Numbered from the stretch's first letter, positions 24,677-33,817 are shown. The stretch is DNA of 39,883 nt from Clostridium sp. UBA4108 (GCA_002381695.1 DFXM01000018.1:1-39883), one strand, 5' to 3'. The notes: a model not told the origin generated them from the sequence alone. Numbers and translations: made by a program.

Positions 24677-24922
24677 ATGGCTAATGATAGAAGAAAAGGC
24701 GGAAACAGAAAAAGAGCTAAAAGAAAAGTTTGCGCATTCTGTATAGATAAAGCTACATCAATAGACTACAAAGACATCAACAAGCTAAGAAAGTATGTTA
24801 CAGAAAGAGGTAAAATATTACCAAGAAGAATTTCTGGAAACTGCGCTAAGCACCAAAGAATGTTAACAGTATCTATTAAGAGAGCTAGAAACATAGCATT
24901 ACTACCATTCACAACTGAATAG
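24677..24922 (+). CDS. rpsR: 30S ribosomal protein S18 (cysteine-containing form)
   Basis: An 81-residue basic protein with KVCAFCIDKATSIDYKDINK and PRRISGNCAKHQRMLTVSIK. Cys19, Cys22, Cys56 and His59 form the CxxC...CxxH set of the zinc-binding (C+) form of S18. The GGAGG site precedes the ATG by a normal distance. It is last in the rpsF operon, and with S6 it probably binds the leader for feedback control. Confidence 0.96.
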   Translation: MANDRRKGGNRKRAKRKVCAFCIDKATSIDYKDINKLRKYVTERGKILPRRISGNCAKHQRMLTVSIKRARNIALLPFTTE

Positions 24923-24960
24923 TAGCAAGGCGTTGCGCATAGCATAATACTTAAAAGATA

Positions 24961-24995
24961 AAACCTAGTGAATTAATTTCGCTAGGTTTTTAATT
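24961..24995 (+). terminator. terminator of rpsF-ssb-rpsR
   Basis: A 12-bp stem AAACCTAGTGAA (24961-24972) with 24978-24989 (one G-U pair), 5-base loop, T-run after it. Confidence 0.88.
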
Positions 24996-25085
24996 TTATA
25001 TTAATATGGTAATATTACTCTAATGTTGCATAAATATTAAAAAAAATTTACAATAGAGTTATAGCCTATGGAAAGGATGATTCTC

Positions 25086-25403
25086 ATGAAAAAAGATGAA
25101 TTCAATATTATGTCCAACATAAAAATTATAGAGGGTCTAAAGGCGGAATTAATTTGCATCATTGGAGACTTTTTTAAACTCTTAAGTAAGGGAAGTAATA
25201 TAGCTCAGGATGCTATATTAGATTGTATATCTGGTGCGATAATTATTTTGTATATCTTAGCAGAAAAATTAGGGTACTCTCATCTTGCAACAGATGAAAC
25301 AATGAAGAAAAAATTAAAAGTAGGGATAGTAGAGGGGGATTCCTTAGAACGGAACGGAAAAGAGTTGAGCAAGTTATATAATCACTTAAGAGAAAGAAAC
25401 TAA
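25086..25403 (+). CDS. MazG-like family protein
   Basis: A 105-residue helical protein. It looks like the small MazG-like family found at this locus in clostridia (NIKIIEGLKAELICIIGDFF, AQDAILDCISGAIIILYILAEKL). True MazG enzymes hydrolyse nucleoside triphosphates using conserved acidic residues; I cannot see the full EExxD-type set here, so activity is doubtful. I choose the ATG at 25086, after AAAGGATG; an ATG six codons upstream precedes that site. The stop overlaps an ATG of the next reading frame. Confidence 0.7.
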   Translation: MKKDEFNIMSNIKIIEGLKAELICIIGDFFKLLSKGSNIAQDAILDCISGAIIILYILAEKLGYSHLATDETMKKKLKVGIVEGDSLERNGKELSKLYNHLRERN

Positions 25404-25414
25404 TGGAGGAAGAT

Positions 25415-26413
25415 ATGAAAGAAAACTCATATAATACTAGAGGATTAATAGAAGCTGCTCTTATGACAGCTTTTATTACAATATTGTTAATTATTACATC
25501 CTATGTTCCACTAATATCCACTATAGGAACTGTAGTATTACCAATACCAATAGCTATATTATATATAAGGCAAAATGGAAAAATTGCTTCAGCATGTGTT
25601 TTTGTAAGTTTTATAATAACGGCTATGATTTTTGATCCATTAACCAGTATTGGAGCAGCAATAACTTATGGAGGAGTCGGCATTACTTTAGGATATTGTT
25701 TGAAGAAAAAAAAGAGTTCTTATTACACATTAATTTTACTAATATTAGTATCTATTTTAACTTATGTATTAAATTTAGCCATAGTGGTATTATTTATAGA
25801 GAAAACTACCTTTATGAATTTTATACAAAATAACATCGATATGTTGACTAAAGCTATGGATCAGATGAAGAATAATACCATAACTATGTATGAAGATATG
25901 GGAATAAGTGCAGAAAAATTACAAATTATTAAAGGTATGCTTGAAGCAGTTAATGGAGAACTGTTTATATTAATGATACCGGCAGCAATACTACTTATTA
26001 GCTTTGTAGGGGCTTACTTTAACTTCTATATAACTAGATTAGTACTTTCTAAGTTAAGATATGAAGTAATAGATATATTACCATTTTCAAAGTTTTATGT
26101 AACCAATTTAATAGGTGCAGTATTTATCGCAATCATATCTATAGGTATAATATTAAATGGGAGAGGAATTAGAACAGGAAGATATTTATCAATTATGTTT
26201 CTTAGTATAGCTATGTTAACCTTCACATTAAATGGAGTAGCAGCAATAACTTATTATTTAAGAAGGAAAAAAGGGCTAACTAAAGGCATAACCGCAGCTA
26301 TAATATTAATATCAATGACATTTGGATTAGGAAATATATTCTTTTTAGTTGGATTTATTGAAATGATATTTGACTTTAGAAAACTAGACCCATATAGGAT
26401 AAGAAAGGTGTAG
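25415..26413 (+). CDS. DUF2232 (YybS-like) integral membrane protein
   Basis: A 332-residue protein with about eight hydrophobic segments, beginning TRGLIEAALMTAFITILLII. The family (YybS in Bacillus) is found directly before gdpP. The fold resembles S components of ECF transporters, but the substrate is unknown. I choose the ATG at 25415, 5 bases after GGAGG. gdpP follows after 3 bp, so the two are co-translated. Confidence 0.82.
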   Translation: MKENSYNTRGLIEAALMTAFITILLIITSYVPLISTIGTVVLPIPIAILYIRQNGKIASACVFVSFIITAMIFDPLTSIGAAITYGGVGITLGYCLKKKKSSYYTLILLILVSILTYVLNLAIVVLFIEKTTFMNFIQNNIDMLTKAMDQMKNNTITMYEDMGISAEKLQIIKGMLEAVNGELFILMIPAAILLISFVGAYFNFYITRLVLSKLRYEVIDILPFSKFYVTNLIGAVFIAIISIGIILNGRGIRTGRYLSIMFLSIAMLTFTLNGVAAITYYLRRKKGLTKGITAAIILISMTFGLGNIFFLVGFIEMIFDFRKLDPYRIRKV

Positions 26414-26416
26414 TTT

Positions 26417-28417
26417 ATGAATAACAAAAATTTGAGAAATGGTTTATCTTATGTTGTTGAGAAGAAATTATATATGATATTAATAGGTGTATTGATAGCT
26501 ATATTATTCATAGTAGAACAATTTACTATAGGTACAATATTTTTTCTAGTATATGTAATATTAATAATATATAATATATTGACTATCAATAAAAGAAAAA
26601 AGGAATGGAGAAATTATATAGATAACATTACTTCACAAATAGATGTAGCTAGCAATACCGCATTTTCAAAATTACCCTTTCCTATAATAATGGCTGGAGA
26701 GAGTGGAAATGTACTTTGGTATAATAGCAGCCTTGCTTCTAAGCTAGAAGGTGAAAAAATTTTAGGAAAGAATATAAAGGATTTTATAAAAGAATTTAAT
26801 GTAAAATTAGTCCTAGATAGAAAAAGAAATGAGTATATAGGAATTCAAATTAAAAATCGTTATTATGATATATATACTAGTGTAATTGATAGTGAAAATT
26901 TAGATGAGGACGATAAAGTTATATTACTATATTTATATGATGTTACAGAAAGAGTTGAGTTAGAAGAAAAAATAAGTGAAATTAGAGAAAGTGTAATATT
27001 AATAGAGGTAGATAATTTAGATGATGTAATTAAGGCTTCAGAGGAAGGCACAGCACCACAATTAGTAGCGGATATAGAAAGATGTATTAATAGTTATGCA
27101 AACAATTTACAAGCAATGGTAAGGAAATATGCATCAAATAAATATGTGTTAACCACTAAGGATAAAAATATAGAAGCTGAGATGAGTAAAAAGTTTGAAA
27201 TCTTAGATACTGTTAGAGAAATAAATAGTGGAAGTAAACTAGCAGTAACATTAAGTATAGGAGTTGGGAGAGGTGGAAAAACTCCAGCTCAAAATCAAGA
27301 TTTTGCAATTACTGCTAAGGATTTGGCACTTGGAAGAGGTGGCGATCAGGCAATAGTAAAAAGCTTTGAAAAGGTATCCTTTTATGGTGGAAAAACTAAA
27401 GAAGTTGAGAAAAGAACAAAGGTTAGAGCAAGGGTTATTGGGCATGCACTACTTGACCTAGTAAATGAAAGTAGTAATATATTTATTATGGGACATAAAA
27501 ACCCTGACATGGATTGCTTAGGGTCAGCACTAGGAATATATAGTGTTATCAAATCTTTGAATAAACAGTGTAATATAGTTTTAGATGGTCCATGTAATGC
27601 TGTAAAATATATGTTAGATAAGTTAAGTGAAGATGATAGCTATAATGATACCTTCATAACAATACAAAAGACGAAGAGCTTAATGGACGATAAAAGTTTG
27701 TTAGTGTTAGTGGATGTTCATAATGAAGGTTATGTGCTATCAATGGAGCTAGTAAATGCTATGGATAGGATTGTAGTTATAGATCACCATAGAAAAGCAA
27801 AGGATTTTATCCAAGGAACACTTTTAAGTTATATAGAGACCTATGCATCCTCTACAGCAGAATTAATAACAGAATTAATACAATACATGGCAGATAAGCC
27901 TAAATTGAAGGAAATAGAAGCGGTAGGGTTACTAGCAGGTATATGCCTAGATACCAAAAATTTCTGTTTTAAAACAGGAGTTAGAACCTTTGAAGCGGCA
28001 GCATTTTTAAGGAGACTAGGAGCAGATACTATAGATGTAAAAAAAATATTTAGTGAAGATCTAGACTTTTATGTAACTAGATCAGAAATAATAAAAACAG
28101 CTAAAGTTAAAAATGAAATAGCCATAGCTAAATGTCCACCAGATATATTGAATGGAGTATTAACAGCGCAGGCAGCAGATGAATTGTTAAATATTACAGG
28201 TATTAAATCATCCTTTGTTATTGTTAAAATGGATAATGATGCTTATATAAGCGGAAGGTCCTTAGGGGATATAAATGTTCAAGTAATATTAGAATCTTTA
28301 GGTGGTGGAGGACATTTAACTATGGCTGGAGCAAAATTAAAGGATAAAACTATAGACCAGGCAGAAATTCTTTTAAATGATGCCATAGATAAATACTTAA
28401 GGGAAGGTGACAAATAA
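26417..28417 (+). CDS. gdpP: cyclic-di-AMP phosphodiesterase GdpP
   Basis: Hydrolyses c-di-AMP, which controls potassium, turgor and wall homeostasis. Two membrane segments (about 18-55) are followed by a PAS-like domain (about 85-180). A degenerate GGDEF domain (about 185-320) lacks the GGDEF motif. The DHH domain carries MGHKNPDMDCLGSA from 358, VDVH at 432-435 and DHH at 456-458. DHHA1 carries GGGGH near 635. Metal ligands appear intact. The length, 666 residues, is typical. Its TAA overlaps the rplI ATG. Confidence 0.94.
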   Translation: MNNKNLRNGLSYVVEKKLYMILIGVLIAILFIVEQFTIGTIFFLVYVILIIYNILTINKRKKEWRNYIDNITSQIDVASNTAFSKLPFPIIMAGESGNVLWYNSSLASKLEGEKILGKNIKDFIKEFNVKLVLDRKRNEYIGIQIKNRYYDIYTSVIDSENLDEDDKVILLYLYDVTERVELEEKISEIRESVILIEVDNLDDVIKASEEGTAPQLVADIERCINSYANNLQAMVRKYASNKYVLTTKDKNIEAEMSKKFEILDTVREINSGSKLAVTLSIGVGRGGKTPAQNQDFAITAKDLALGRGGDQAIVKSFEKVSFYGGKTKEVEKRTKVRARVIGHALLDLVNESSNIFIMGHKNPDMDCLGSALGIYSVIKSLNKQCNIVLDGPCNAVKYMLDKLSEDDSYNDTFITIQKTKSLMDDKSLLVLVDVHNEGYVLSMELVNAMDRIVVIDHHRKAKDFIQGTLLSYIETYASSTAELITELIQYMADKPKLKEIEAVGLLAGICLDTKNFCFKTGVRTFEAAAFLRRLGADTIDVKKIFSEDLDFYVTRSEIIKTAKVKNEIAIAKCPPDILNGVLTAQAADELLNITGIKSSFVIVKMDNDAYISGRSLGDINVQVILESLGGGGHLTMAGAKLKDKTIDQAEILLNDAIDKYLREGDK

Positions 28418-28860
28418 TGAAAGTTATATTATTACAAGATGTTAAAGGTGTAGGTAAAAAAGGTGAGGTTATAAATGCTTCAGATGGATATGCAAGAAAC
28501 TTTTTATTTCCTAAAAAATTAGCACAAGAAGCTAATGATGTTAATATGCATATCTTAAATAAAAAGAATGAAGCTGAAAGAAAGAAAAAAACAGCTGAAA
28601 TTGAAGCTGCACAAAAATTAGGAGCTCAATTAAAAGATAAAGAAATAGTTATTATAGCTAAAGCTGGAGATAATGGTAAACTTTTTGGAGCGATAACAAG
28701 TAAGGATATTGCTCAAGAAATAGTAAAGCAATTAGGAATAGAAATTGATAAGAAAAAAGTAGTAGTAAATACTATAAAAACAATGGGAGCTTATGACGTT
28801 GAATTAAAGCTTTATCCTGAAATAACTACTAGAATTAAAGTTATTATAAGAGAACAGTAA
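28417..28860 (+). CDS. rplI: 50S ribosomal protein L9
   Basis: A 147-residue protein: MKVILLQDVKGVGKKGEVIN, SDGYARNFLFPKKLA, a long basic connecting helix, and a C-terminal domain with GKLFGAITSKDIAQEI. It has the two-globule-on-a-rod shape of L9. The start overlaps the gdpP stop (TAATG), with AAGGTGA in the end of gdpP. Confidence 0.97.
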   Translation: MKVILLQDVKGVGKKGEVINASDGYARNFLFPKKLAQEANDVNMHILNKKNEAERKKKTAEIEAAQKLGAQLKDKEIVIIAKAGDNGKLFGAITSKDIAQEIVKQLGIEIDKKKVVVNTIKTMGAYDVELKLYPEITTRIKVIIREQ

Positions 28861-28884
28861 TATTTTCCAAACCGAAGGGGGGAA

Positions 28885-28915
28885 AGCATAGGAAGGAGTA
28901 TATTCTTCCTATGCT
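28885..28915 (+). promoter_or_regulatory. hairpin between ribosome binding site and lonC start
   Basis: A perfect 11-bp stem, AGCATAGGAAG (28885-28895) with 28905-28915, and 9-base loop. A strong purine site GAAGGGGGGAA (28874-28884) lies before it and the TTG start of lonC (28924) lies 8 bases after it. If folded, the hairpin brings the site to a normal distance from the TTG. A second site (GGAAGGAG) is buried in the stem. It could instead be a weak terminator, although only AATAAATTTT follows. Confidence 0.6.
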
Positions 28916-28923
28916 AATAAATT

Positions 28924-30816
28924 TTGAGAATAGAAACAGCAAGCGAAACAAAATTTTTCGATATTAATAAGGACTTACCAATAGATACTCAAATAGAAGT
29001 GATAAATGAACTTATGTATAAACTTTTAGATGAAGGAACTATTAGGTCTAAGACAGTAAAGTTTAAATTACAAAAACATATGAATAGCAAGGATGTATAC
29101 AGGAGATTATTTGCTATTAATAAAATAATAACTGATGGCAAAGGTATTGATATAGTACCAAATAGTTCTAATATAGATCAAGTATTAGAAGATACTACAG
29201 ATAAATTAAGTGAGTTATTAGCTAAAAGATATGTTCAGAATAAAATCGAAGCAGATGTTGAAAAACATATAATTGAAAAACAGGACAAGTATATAGATGA
29301 AGTTAGATTAGGAATTATAAAGAAGCAAAAAGGGCCTGAAAATAGTAAAACTTTAAAAAAGTATACTGATTTAGAATGCTTAGATGATAAGAAATTAAAT
29401 AAAAATATAATGAGTATGTTAAGACCAGAAAGTTTTAGCGAAATAGTTGGTCAAGAGAGAGCGATTAAGTCGCTGATATCTAAAATGGCTTCTCCATATC
29501 CACAGCATATTATTCTATATGGTCCTCCAGGAGTAGGAAAAACTACTGCTGCGAGACTTGCATTAGAAGAAGCTCAAAAAATGAAGCATACTCCTTATGA
29601 CAAGGATGCTAAGTTTGTTGAGGTGGATGGTACTACACTAAGGTGGGATCCAAGAGAAATATCAAATCCATTATTAGGTTCAGTACATGACCCTATTTAT
29701 CAAGGTAGTAAGAGAGATTTAGCTGAAACAGGTACACCTGAGCCTAAGACAGGGTTGGTAACAGAGGCCCACGGAGGAGTATTATTTATTGATGAGATAG
29801 GAGAACTTGATTTTACACTTCAAAACAAACTTTTAAAAGTGCTTGAAGACAAGAGAGTTGAATTTTCATCATCATACTATGATCCGGATGACGAAAACAC
29901 TCCTAAATATATAAAATACTTATTTGATAAGGGAGCTCCAGCAGACTTTGTATTAATAGGAGCAACGACAAGAGAACCATCAGAAATAAATATGGCGCTT
30001 AGATCTAGATGTACAGAAGTATATTTTGAGCCATTATCTAGAAAAGATATAGAAAATATAGTATTAAATGCTGCTAAAAAGTTAAATATTAAATTAGAGG
30101 ACGAAGTGGCTAGTGAAATAAGCAGATATACTATAGAAGGAAGAAAGGCAGTAAACATACTTGCAGATGTTTATGGCTATACTCTTCTAAACAGTGAGGA
30201 GCCTAAAGGAGATATAGAAATAACTATAAAATCTCTTAATGAAGTAGTTTCTAATAATCGATTAAAGCCTTATGAGGAATTAGGGAATCTAGACAGTCAA
30301 CAGGTAGGTCAAATATTTGGACTTGGAGTTTCTGGTTTTTTAGGATCTACTCTTGAGATAGAATGTTCAGTATTTGAGAGCAGAGAGAGCGGTAAAGGTT
30401 CTGTAAGATTTAATGAAACAGCAGGTTCAATGGCTAAGGATTCAGTGTTTAATGCAGCATCAGTGATAAGGAAAGTTACTCAGAAGGATATCAAAGACTA
30501 TGATGTTCACGTTAATATTATAGGTGGAGGCAAGATTGATGGACCTTCAGCAGGAGCTGCAATAACTGCATGTATAATAAGTGCATTACTTGACAAACCT
30601 ATAAAACAGCATATAGCTGTTACTGGAGAGATATCTCTAAGAGGAAAAGTAAAGCCAGTAGGAGGAATAGCTGAAAAAATATATGGAGCTAGAAGAAAAG
30701 GAATAAAGAAAGTTATAATTCCAATAGATAATTTTAAAGAAACTCCTAAAAATCTTAATGATATAGAAATAATTCCGATATCGACTATAGAAGAATTATT
30801 AGATTTAGTATTTTAA
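28924..30816 (+). CDS. lonC: ATP-dependent Lon-type protease LonC
   Basis: Membrane-free Lon relative of spore-formers. It has an N-terminal helical region (1-160), then an AAA+ domain with Walker A GPPGVGKTT (200-208) and Walker B FIDEIGELD. The Lon protease domain carries the Ser in GGKIDGPSAGAA and the Lys in GGIAEKIYGARR (Ser-Lys dyad). The LAN domain of LonA is missing, as expected. A TAA two codons upstream makes TTG at 28924 the earliest usual start; no ribosome binding site lies directly before it, only the one across the hairpin. The exact N-terminus is therefore uncertain. Confidence 0.88.
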   Translation: MRIETASETKFFDINKDLPIDTQIEVINELMYKLLDEGTIRSKTVKFKLQKHMNSKDVYRRLFAINKIITDGKGIDIVPNSSNIDQVLEDTTDKLSELLAKRYVQNKIEADVEKHIIEKQDKYIDEVRLGIIKKQKGPENSKTLKKYTDLECLDDKKLNKNIMSMLRPESFSEIVGQERAIKSLISKMASPYPQHIILYGPPGVGKTTAARLALEEAQKMKHTPYDKDAKFVEVDGTTLRWDPREISNPLLGSVHDPIYQGSKRDLAETGTPEPKTGLVTEAHGGVLFIDEIGELDFTLQNKLLKVLEDKRVEFSSSYYDPDDENTPKYIKYLFDKGAPADFVLIGATTREPSEINMALRSRCTEVYFEPLSRKDIENIVLNAAKKLNIKLEDEVASEISRYTIEGRKAVNILADVYGYTLLNSEEPKGDIEITIKSLNEVVSNNRLKPYEELGNLDSQQVGQIFGLGVSGFLGSTLEIECSVFESRESGKGSVRFNETAGSMAKDSVFNAASVIRKVTQKDIKDYDVHVNIIGGGKIDGPSAGAAITACIISALLDKPIKQHIAVTGEISLRGKVKPVGGIAEKIYGARRKGIKKVIIPIDNFKETPKNLNDIEIIPISTIEELLDLVF

Positions 30817-30826
30817 TTTAAATAAA

Positions 30827-30860
30827 AACCCTGCTATTATTAATTATAGTGGGGTTAATT
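30827..30860 (+). terminator. weak hairpin between lonC and dnaB
   Basis: An 11-pair stem with two G-U pairs (30827-30837 with 30846-30856), 8-base loop, then TTAATTTAAATTT instead of a clean T-run. It may be an inefficient terminator or attenuator before dnaB. Confidence 0.4.
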
Positions 30861-30881
30861 TAAATTTAAGGAGGGATATAA

Positions 30882-32213
30882 ATGGAAGGCGAAATAAGAG
30901 TGATGCCTCAGAATATTGAAGCTGAGCAATCGGTACTTGGTTCTATGCTTATAGATAAAAATGCTATTGCAGAGGCTGCAGAGATATTAAATGGTGAAGA
31001 TTTTTATAAAGATGTTCATAAAACTATCTTTTCAGTAATAAAAGAGCTTTATCAAAAAGATATACCAGTAGATATGATAACTTTAGTAGATTATTTAAAA
31101 TCAAAGGATAAATTAGAAGCGGTTGGAGGTATAACCTATATTACAGATATAAGTACATCAATACCTTCTACTGCGAACTTATCCTCCTATATAAATATAG
31201 TTAAAGATAAATCTACTTTAAGAAGGTTAATACGTAGCTCTACAGAAATAATTGAAGCTAGTTATAGAAAACAAGATAAGGTAGAGGATATTATAGATTT
31301 AGCTGAAAAAAAGATATTTAATATTTCAGAGCAGAGAAGTACAAGTGATTTTGAACCCATGAGTGCGGTACTAGAGAGAGGATTTTTAGAAATAGAAAAA
31401 ATCTTTAACAATAGAGGGCAATTAACAGGTGTAGGTAGCGGATTTAAGGCACTAGATGAAAAGACTACAGGATTTCAAAAAGGAGATATGGTACTTATTG
31501 CTGCAAGACCATCTATGGGAAAAACTACATTTGCATTAAATATAGCTCAAAATGCGGCTATAAGGCAAGGCAAACATGTAGCAATATTCTCTTTAGAGAT
31601 GAGTAAGGAACAACTGGCATATAAGCTATTATGTGCAGAGGCAAATGTAGATATGGTTAGGCTTAGAAATGGGGATTTAGATGATAGAGATTGGGAAAAT
31701 ATAGCGAGGGCATCGGGTCCTTTGGCAGAGGCTAAAATATTTATTGATGATACAGCAGGTATATCTGTAATGGAGATGAGGTCTAAATGTAGAAGGTTGA
31801 AAATGGAACATGGTATTGACTTAATATTAATAGACTATTTACAGCTTATGAGTGGAAGTAATTCAGAAAGTAGACAACAGGAAGTATCAGAAATATCAAG
31901 AAACATAAAGGCGATAGCAAAAGAAATGCAATGCCCTGTAATAGCGCTATCTCAGCTATCACGTGCTCCGGAGCAGAGAGCGGACCATAGGCCTATGTTA
32001 TCAGATTTAAGAGAGTCTGGGTCAATTGAGCAAGACGCTGACCTTGTTATGTTTTTATATAGAGAATATTATTATAGTAAAGAAAAAGAAGATGAAAACT
32101 TAGCAGAGTGTATAGTTGCTAAACATAGAAATGGTGAGGTTGGAACAGTTAATCTTGCATGGATAGGTAAGTACAGTAAGTTTGGAGATTTAGACTTAGT
32201 TCATAAGGATTAG
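30882..32213 (+). CDS. dnaB: replicative DNA helicase DnaB
   Basis: Hexameric helicase that unwinds the fork. The N-terminal domain (1-100) begins MPQNIEAEQSVLGSMLID. The RecA-like motor has Walker A ARPSMGKTT, the FSLEMSKEQL motif, Walker B LILIDYLQLM and SQLSRAPEQR. It ends KFGDLDL, normal. The length, 443 residues, is typical and there is no intein. GGAGGG precedes the ATG. In Bacillus nomenclature this gene is dnaC. Confidence 0.97.
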   Translation: MEGEIRVMPQNIEAEQSVLGSMLIDKNAIAEAAEILNGEDFYKDVHKTIFSVIKELYQKDIPVDMITLVDYLKSKDKLEAVGGITYITDISTSIPSTANLSSYINIVKDKSTLRRLIRSSTEIIEASYRKQDKVEDIIDLAEKKIFNISEQRSTSDFEPMSAVLERGFLEIEKIFNNRGQLTGVGSGFKALDEKTTGFQKGDMVLIAARPSMGKTTFALNIAQNAAIRQGKHVAIFSLEMSKEQLAYKLLCAEANVDMVRLRNGDLDDRDWENIARASGPLAEAKIFIDDTAGISVMEMRSKCRRLKMEHGIDLILIDYLQLMSGSNSESRQQEVSEISRNIKAIAKEMQCPVIALSQLSRAPEQRADHRPMLSDLRESGSIEQDADLVMFLYREYYYSKEKEDENLAECIVAKHRNGEVGTVNLAWIGKYSKFGDLDLVHKD

Positions 32214-32328
32214 TAATATAGAGTGTAAAATTTTGAAGAAACTTTTGTAATATATTTAGACTCTTTGATATATTATACTTTCATTTTAAATTCTATACTA
32301 AATTTGTGCATATATAATAAGCAAATTA

Positions 32329-32373
32329 CATAAGGATATATATATAAATTTGAAAGGTGAATATATCCTTATG
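32329..32373 (+). promoter_or_regulatory. start-codon hairpin of the TM2 gene
   Basis: A perfect 13-bp inverted repeat, CATAAGGATATAT (32329-32341) with 32361-32373. The right arm ends exactly on the ATG of the TM2 gene. The loop (32342-32360) carries the AAAGGTGA ribosome binding site. Folding would hide the start codon, so this is a candidate translational switch. No T-run follows, which argues against a terminator. Confidence 0.65.
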
Positions 32374-32649
32374 AGTGAGAGGGAATTCAATATAAGCGAA
32401 ATAAAAGAAGAGAAGAGTATTAGCGATAAGAGCTGGTCAGTAACTTTACTTCTGTGTATATTTTTAGGTCTTATAGGTTTTCACAGATTCTATGTTGGAA
32501 AAGCAGGAACTGCTATTATAATGTTGTTGACATTAGGGGGATTTGGTATATGGACTCTAGTGGATTTAATAAGGATTATAATAAATAATTTCGAAGATGA
32601 AGATGATAGAGTTATAAAGAGAAAAGCCAACATAACTGAAGAAGATTAA
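32371..32649 (+). CDS. TM2-domain membrane protein
   Basis: A 92-residue protein with a charged cytoplasmic N-terminus (1-20), then two membrane helices (about 22-37 and 47-66). The conserved turn GFHRFYVGK (37-44) is the TM2 signature. An acidic tail ends it. Function is unknown; such proteins are small accessory membrane proteins. I choose the ATG at 32371, ten bases after AAAGGTGA; it lies in a hairpin stem. A TTG seven codons upstream precedes that site. Confidence 0.85.
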   Translation: MSEREFNISEIKEEKSISDKSWSVTLLLCIFLGLIGFHRFYVGKAGTAIIMLLTLGGFGIWTLVDLIRIIINNFEDEDDRVIKRKANITEED

Positions 32650-32677
32650 AAGATGTGAAAAAAAACACATCTTTTTC
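32648..32677 (+). terminator. terminator after TM2 gene
   Basis: A 10-bp stem AAAAGATGTG (32648-32657) with 32666-32675, 8-base A loop, then T-run. The TM2 stop codon overlaps its foot. Confidence 0.88.
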
Positions 32678-32758
32678 TTCCATTTTTAAATGTTGTATAT
32701 TTATATTTAATTTGATAATATTCATATATTAGGTAGTAATGTTTTTAAGGAGATAAAT

Positions 32759-33718
32759 ATGGATAGTAGAAAGATAAGTGAATTTAATAAGAATGATAGG
32801 ATAGAGGGTTATTATTTAGTAAAAACTGTAGACTGTAAAGTTACTAATAATAGCAATACAAATAAATATTTAGACTTCAATATTGCAGATTGTACCGGTG
32901 AAATAAATGCAAAGTTATGGGATTGCAATGATGAAATAGAGAAGCTATTTAAAGATAATATGCTGATTAAAGTAAGAGGCGTAGTAAATGAGTATAGAGG
33001 TAAATTACAACTAAAGATAGAAAAGGTTAGACCTGTAGTAGATGCTGATAATGTTAACATAGATGATTTTGTGGTCTCTGCACCCTATACTTCAGAAGAT
33101 ATGTTTGAAATTATACTGGATTATATAGAAAAAATACAGAATGAAGATATTAAAAATATAACTGAAACTATTATAAGAAAATGTAGTGATAAATTAATGC
33201 ATTATCCTGCGGCAAAGTCCAATCATCACGCTATAAAGGGCGGATTATTATATCATACCACCACTATGTTAAAGGCTGGAGAAAAGATGCTAGAAATATA
33301 CACTCATTTAAATGGAGGGTTATTATATGCGGGAATAATACTTCATGATATAGCTAAAATTTTTGAAATGGAATCAAGTGAGCTAGGTATTGTTTCCAAA
33401 TATAGTACTGAGGGACAGCTTTTAGGTCATATTATTCAAGGAATTAATTTGATTGAAAATGCAGCAGTAGAAGTAAAGGCTAATAAAGAAGTAGTAATGC
33501 TATTACAGCATATGATATTAACCCATCATTATGAGCCAGAATACGGAAGTCCTAAAAAGCCTATGATTCCAGAGGCAGAAATGCTACATCATCTAGATAT
33601 GATAGATGCTAGAATGTATGATATGAAAAAAGTTTTAAAGGATACTACTGAAGGGGAATTTTCAGAAAAAGTATTTAGTTTAGATGGGATAAGTATATAT
33701 AAAACGACTATTAATTAG
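32759..33718 (+). CDS. yhaM: 3'-5' exoribonuclease YhaM-like (OB + HD domains)
   Basis: A 319-residue protein. The N-terminal OB fold (1-95: YYLVKTVDCKVT, FNIADCTGEINAKLWDC) is followed by an HD domain. Its metal-binding residues are visible in HHAIKGGLLYHTTTML, LHDIAKIFE and HHYEPEYGS. This architecture matches YhaM of Bacillus, which degrades RNA or DNA from the 3' end. AAGGAGA precedes the ATG. It is flanked by terminators on both sides and is probably monocistronic. Confidence 0.85.
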   Translation: MDSRKISEFNKNDRIEGYYLVKTVDCKVTNNSNTNKYLDFNIADCTGEINAKLWDCNDEIEKLFKDNMLIKVRGVVNEYRGKLQLKIEKVRPVVDADNVNIDDFVVSAPYTSEDMFEIILDYIEKIQNEDIKNITETIIRKCSDKLMHYPAAKSNHHAIKGGLLYHTTTMLKAGEKMLEIYTHLNGGLLYAGIILHDIAKIFEMESSELGIVSKYSTEGQLLGHIIQGINLIENAAVEVKANKEVVMLLQHMILTHHYEPEYGSPKKPMIPEAEMLHHLDMIDARMYDMKKVLKDTTEGEFSEKVFSLDGISIYKTTIN

Positions 33719-33725
33719 CAATTTA

Positions 33726-33768
33726 AAAAACATCATGGATTTTAGTGTATCTATGGTGTTTTTATTTT
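33726..33768 (+). terminator. terminator after yhaM
   Basis: A 15-pair stem (33726-33740 with 33749-33763, two G-U pairs), 8-base loop, then ATTTT. The stem runs from an A-run to a T-run. Confidence 0.85.
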
Positions 33769-33787
33769 AGATATAGAGGATTTATTA

Positions 33788-33815
33788 TTGACACTTTTGG
33801 AGTATTAGCTATAAT
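33788..33815 (+). promoter_or_regulatory. bioY promoter
   Basis: TTGACA (33788-33793), 16-bp spacer, TATAAT (33810-33815), immediately before the BirA-type operator. Confidence 0.85.
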
Positions 33816-33817
33816 TA

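Noticed and set aside
28911..28968. ATG at 28911 as the lonC start
   Set aside because: It is in a different frame from the LonC protein and reaches a stop after 18 codons; it is kept only as a note in the lonC leader finding.
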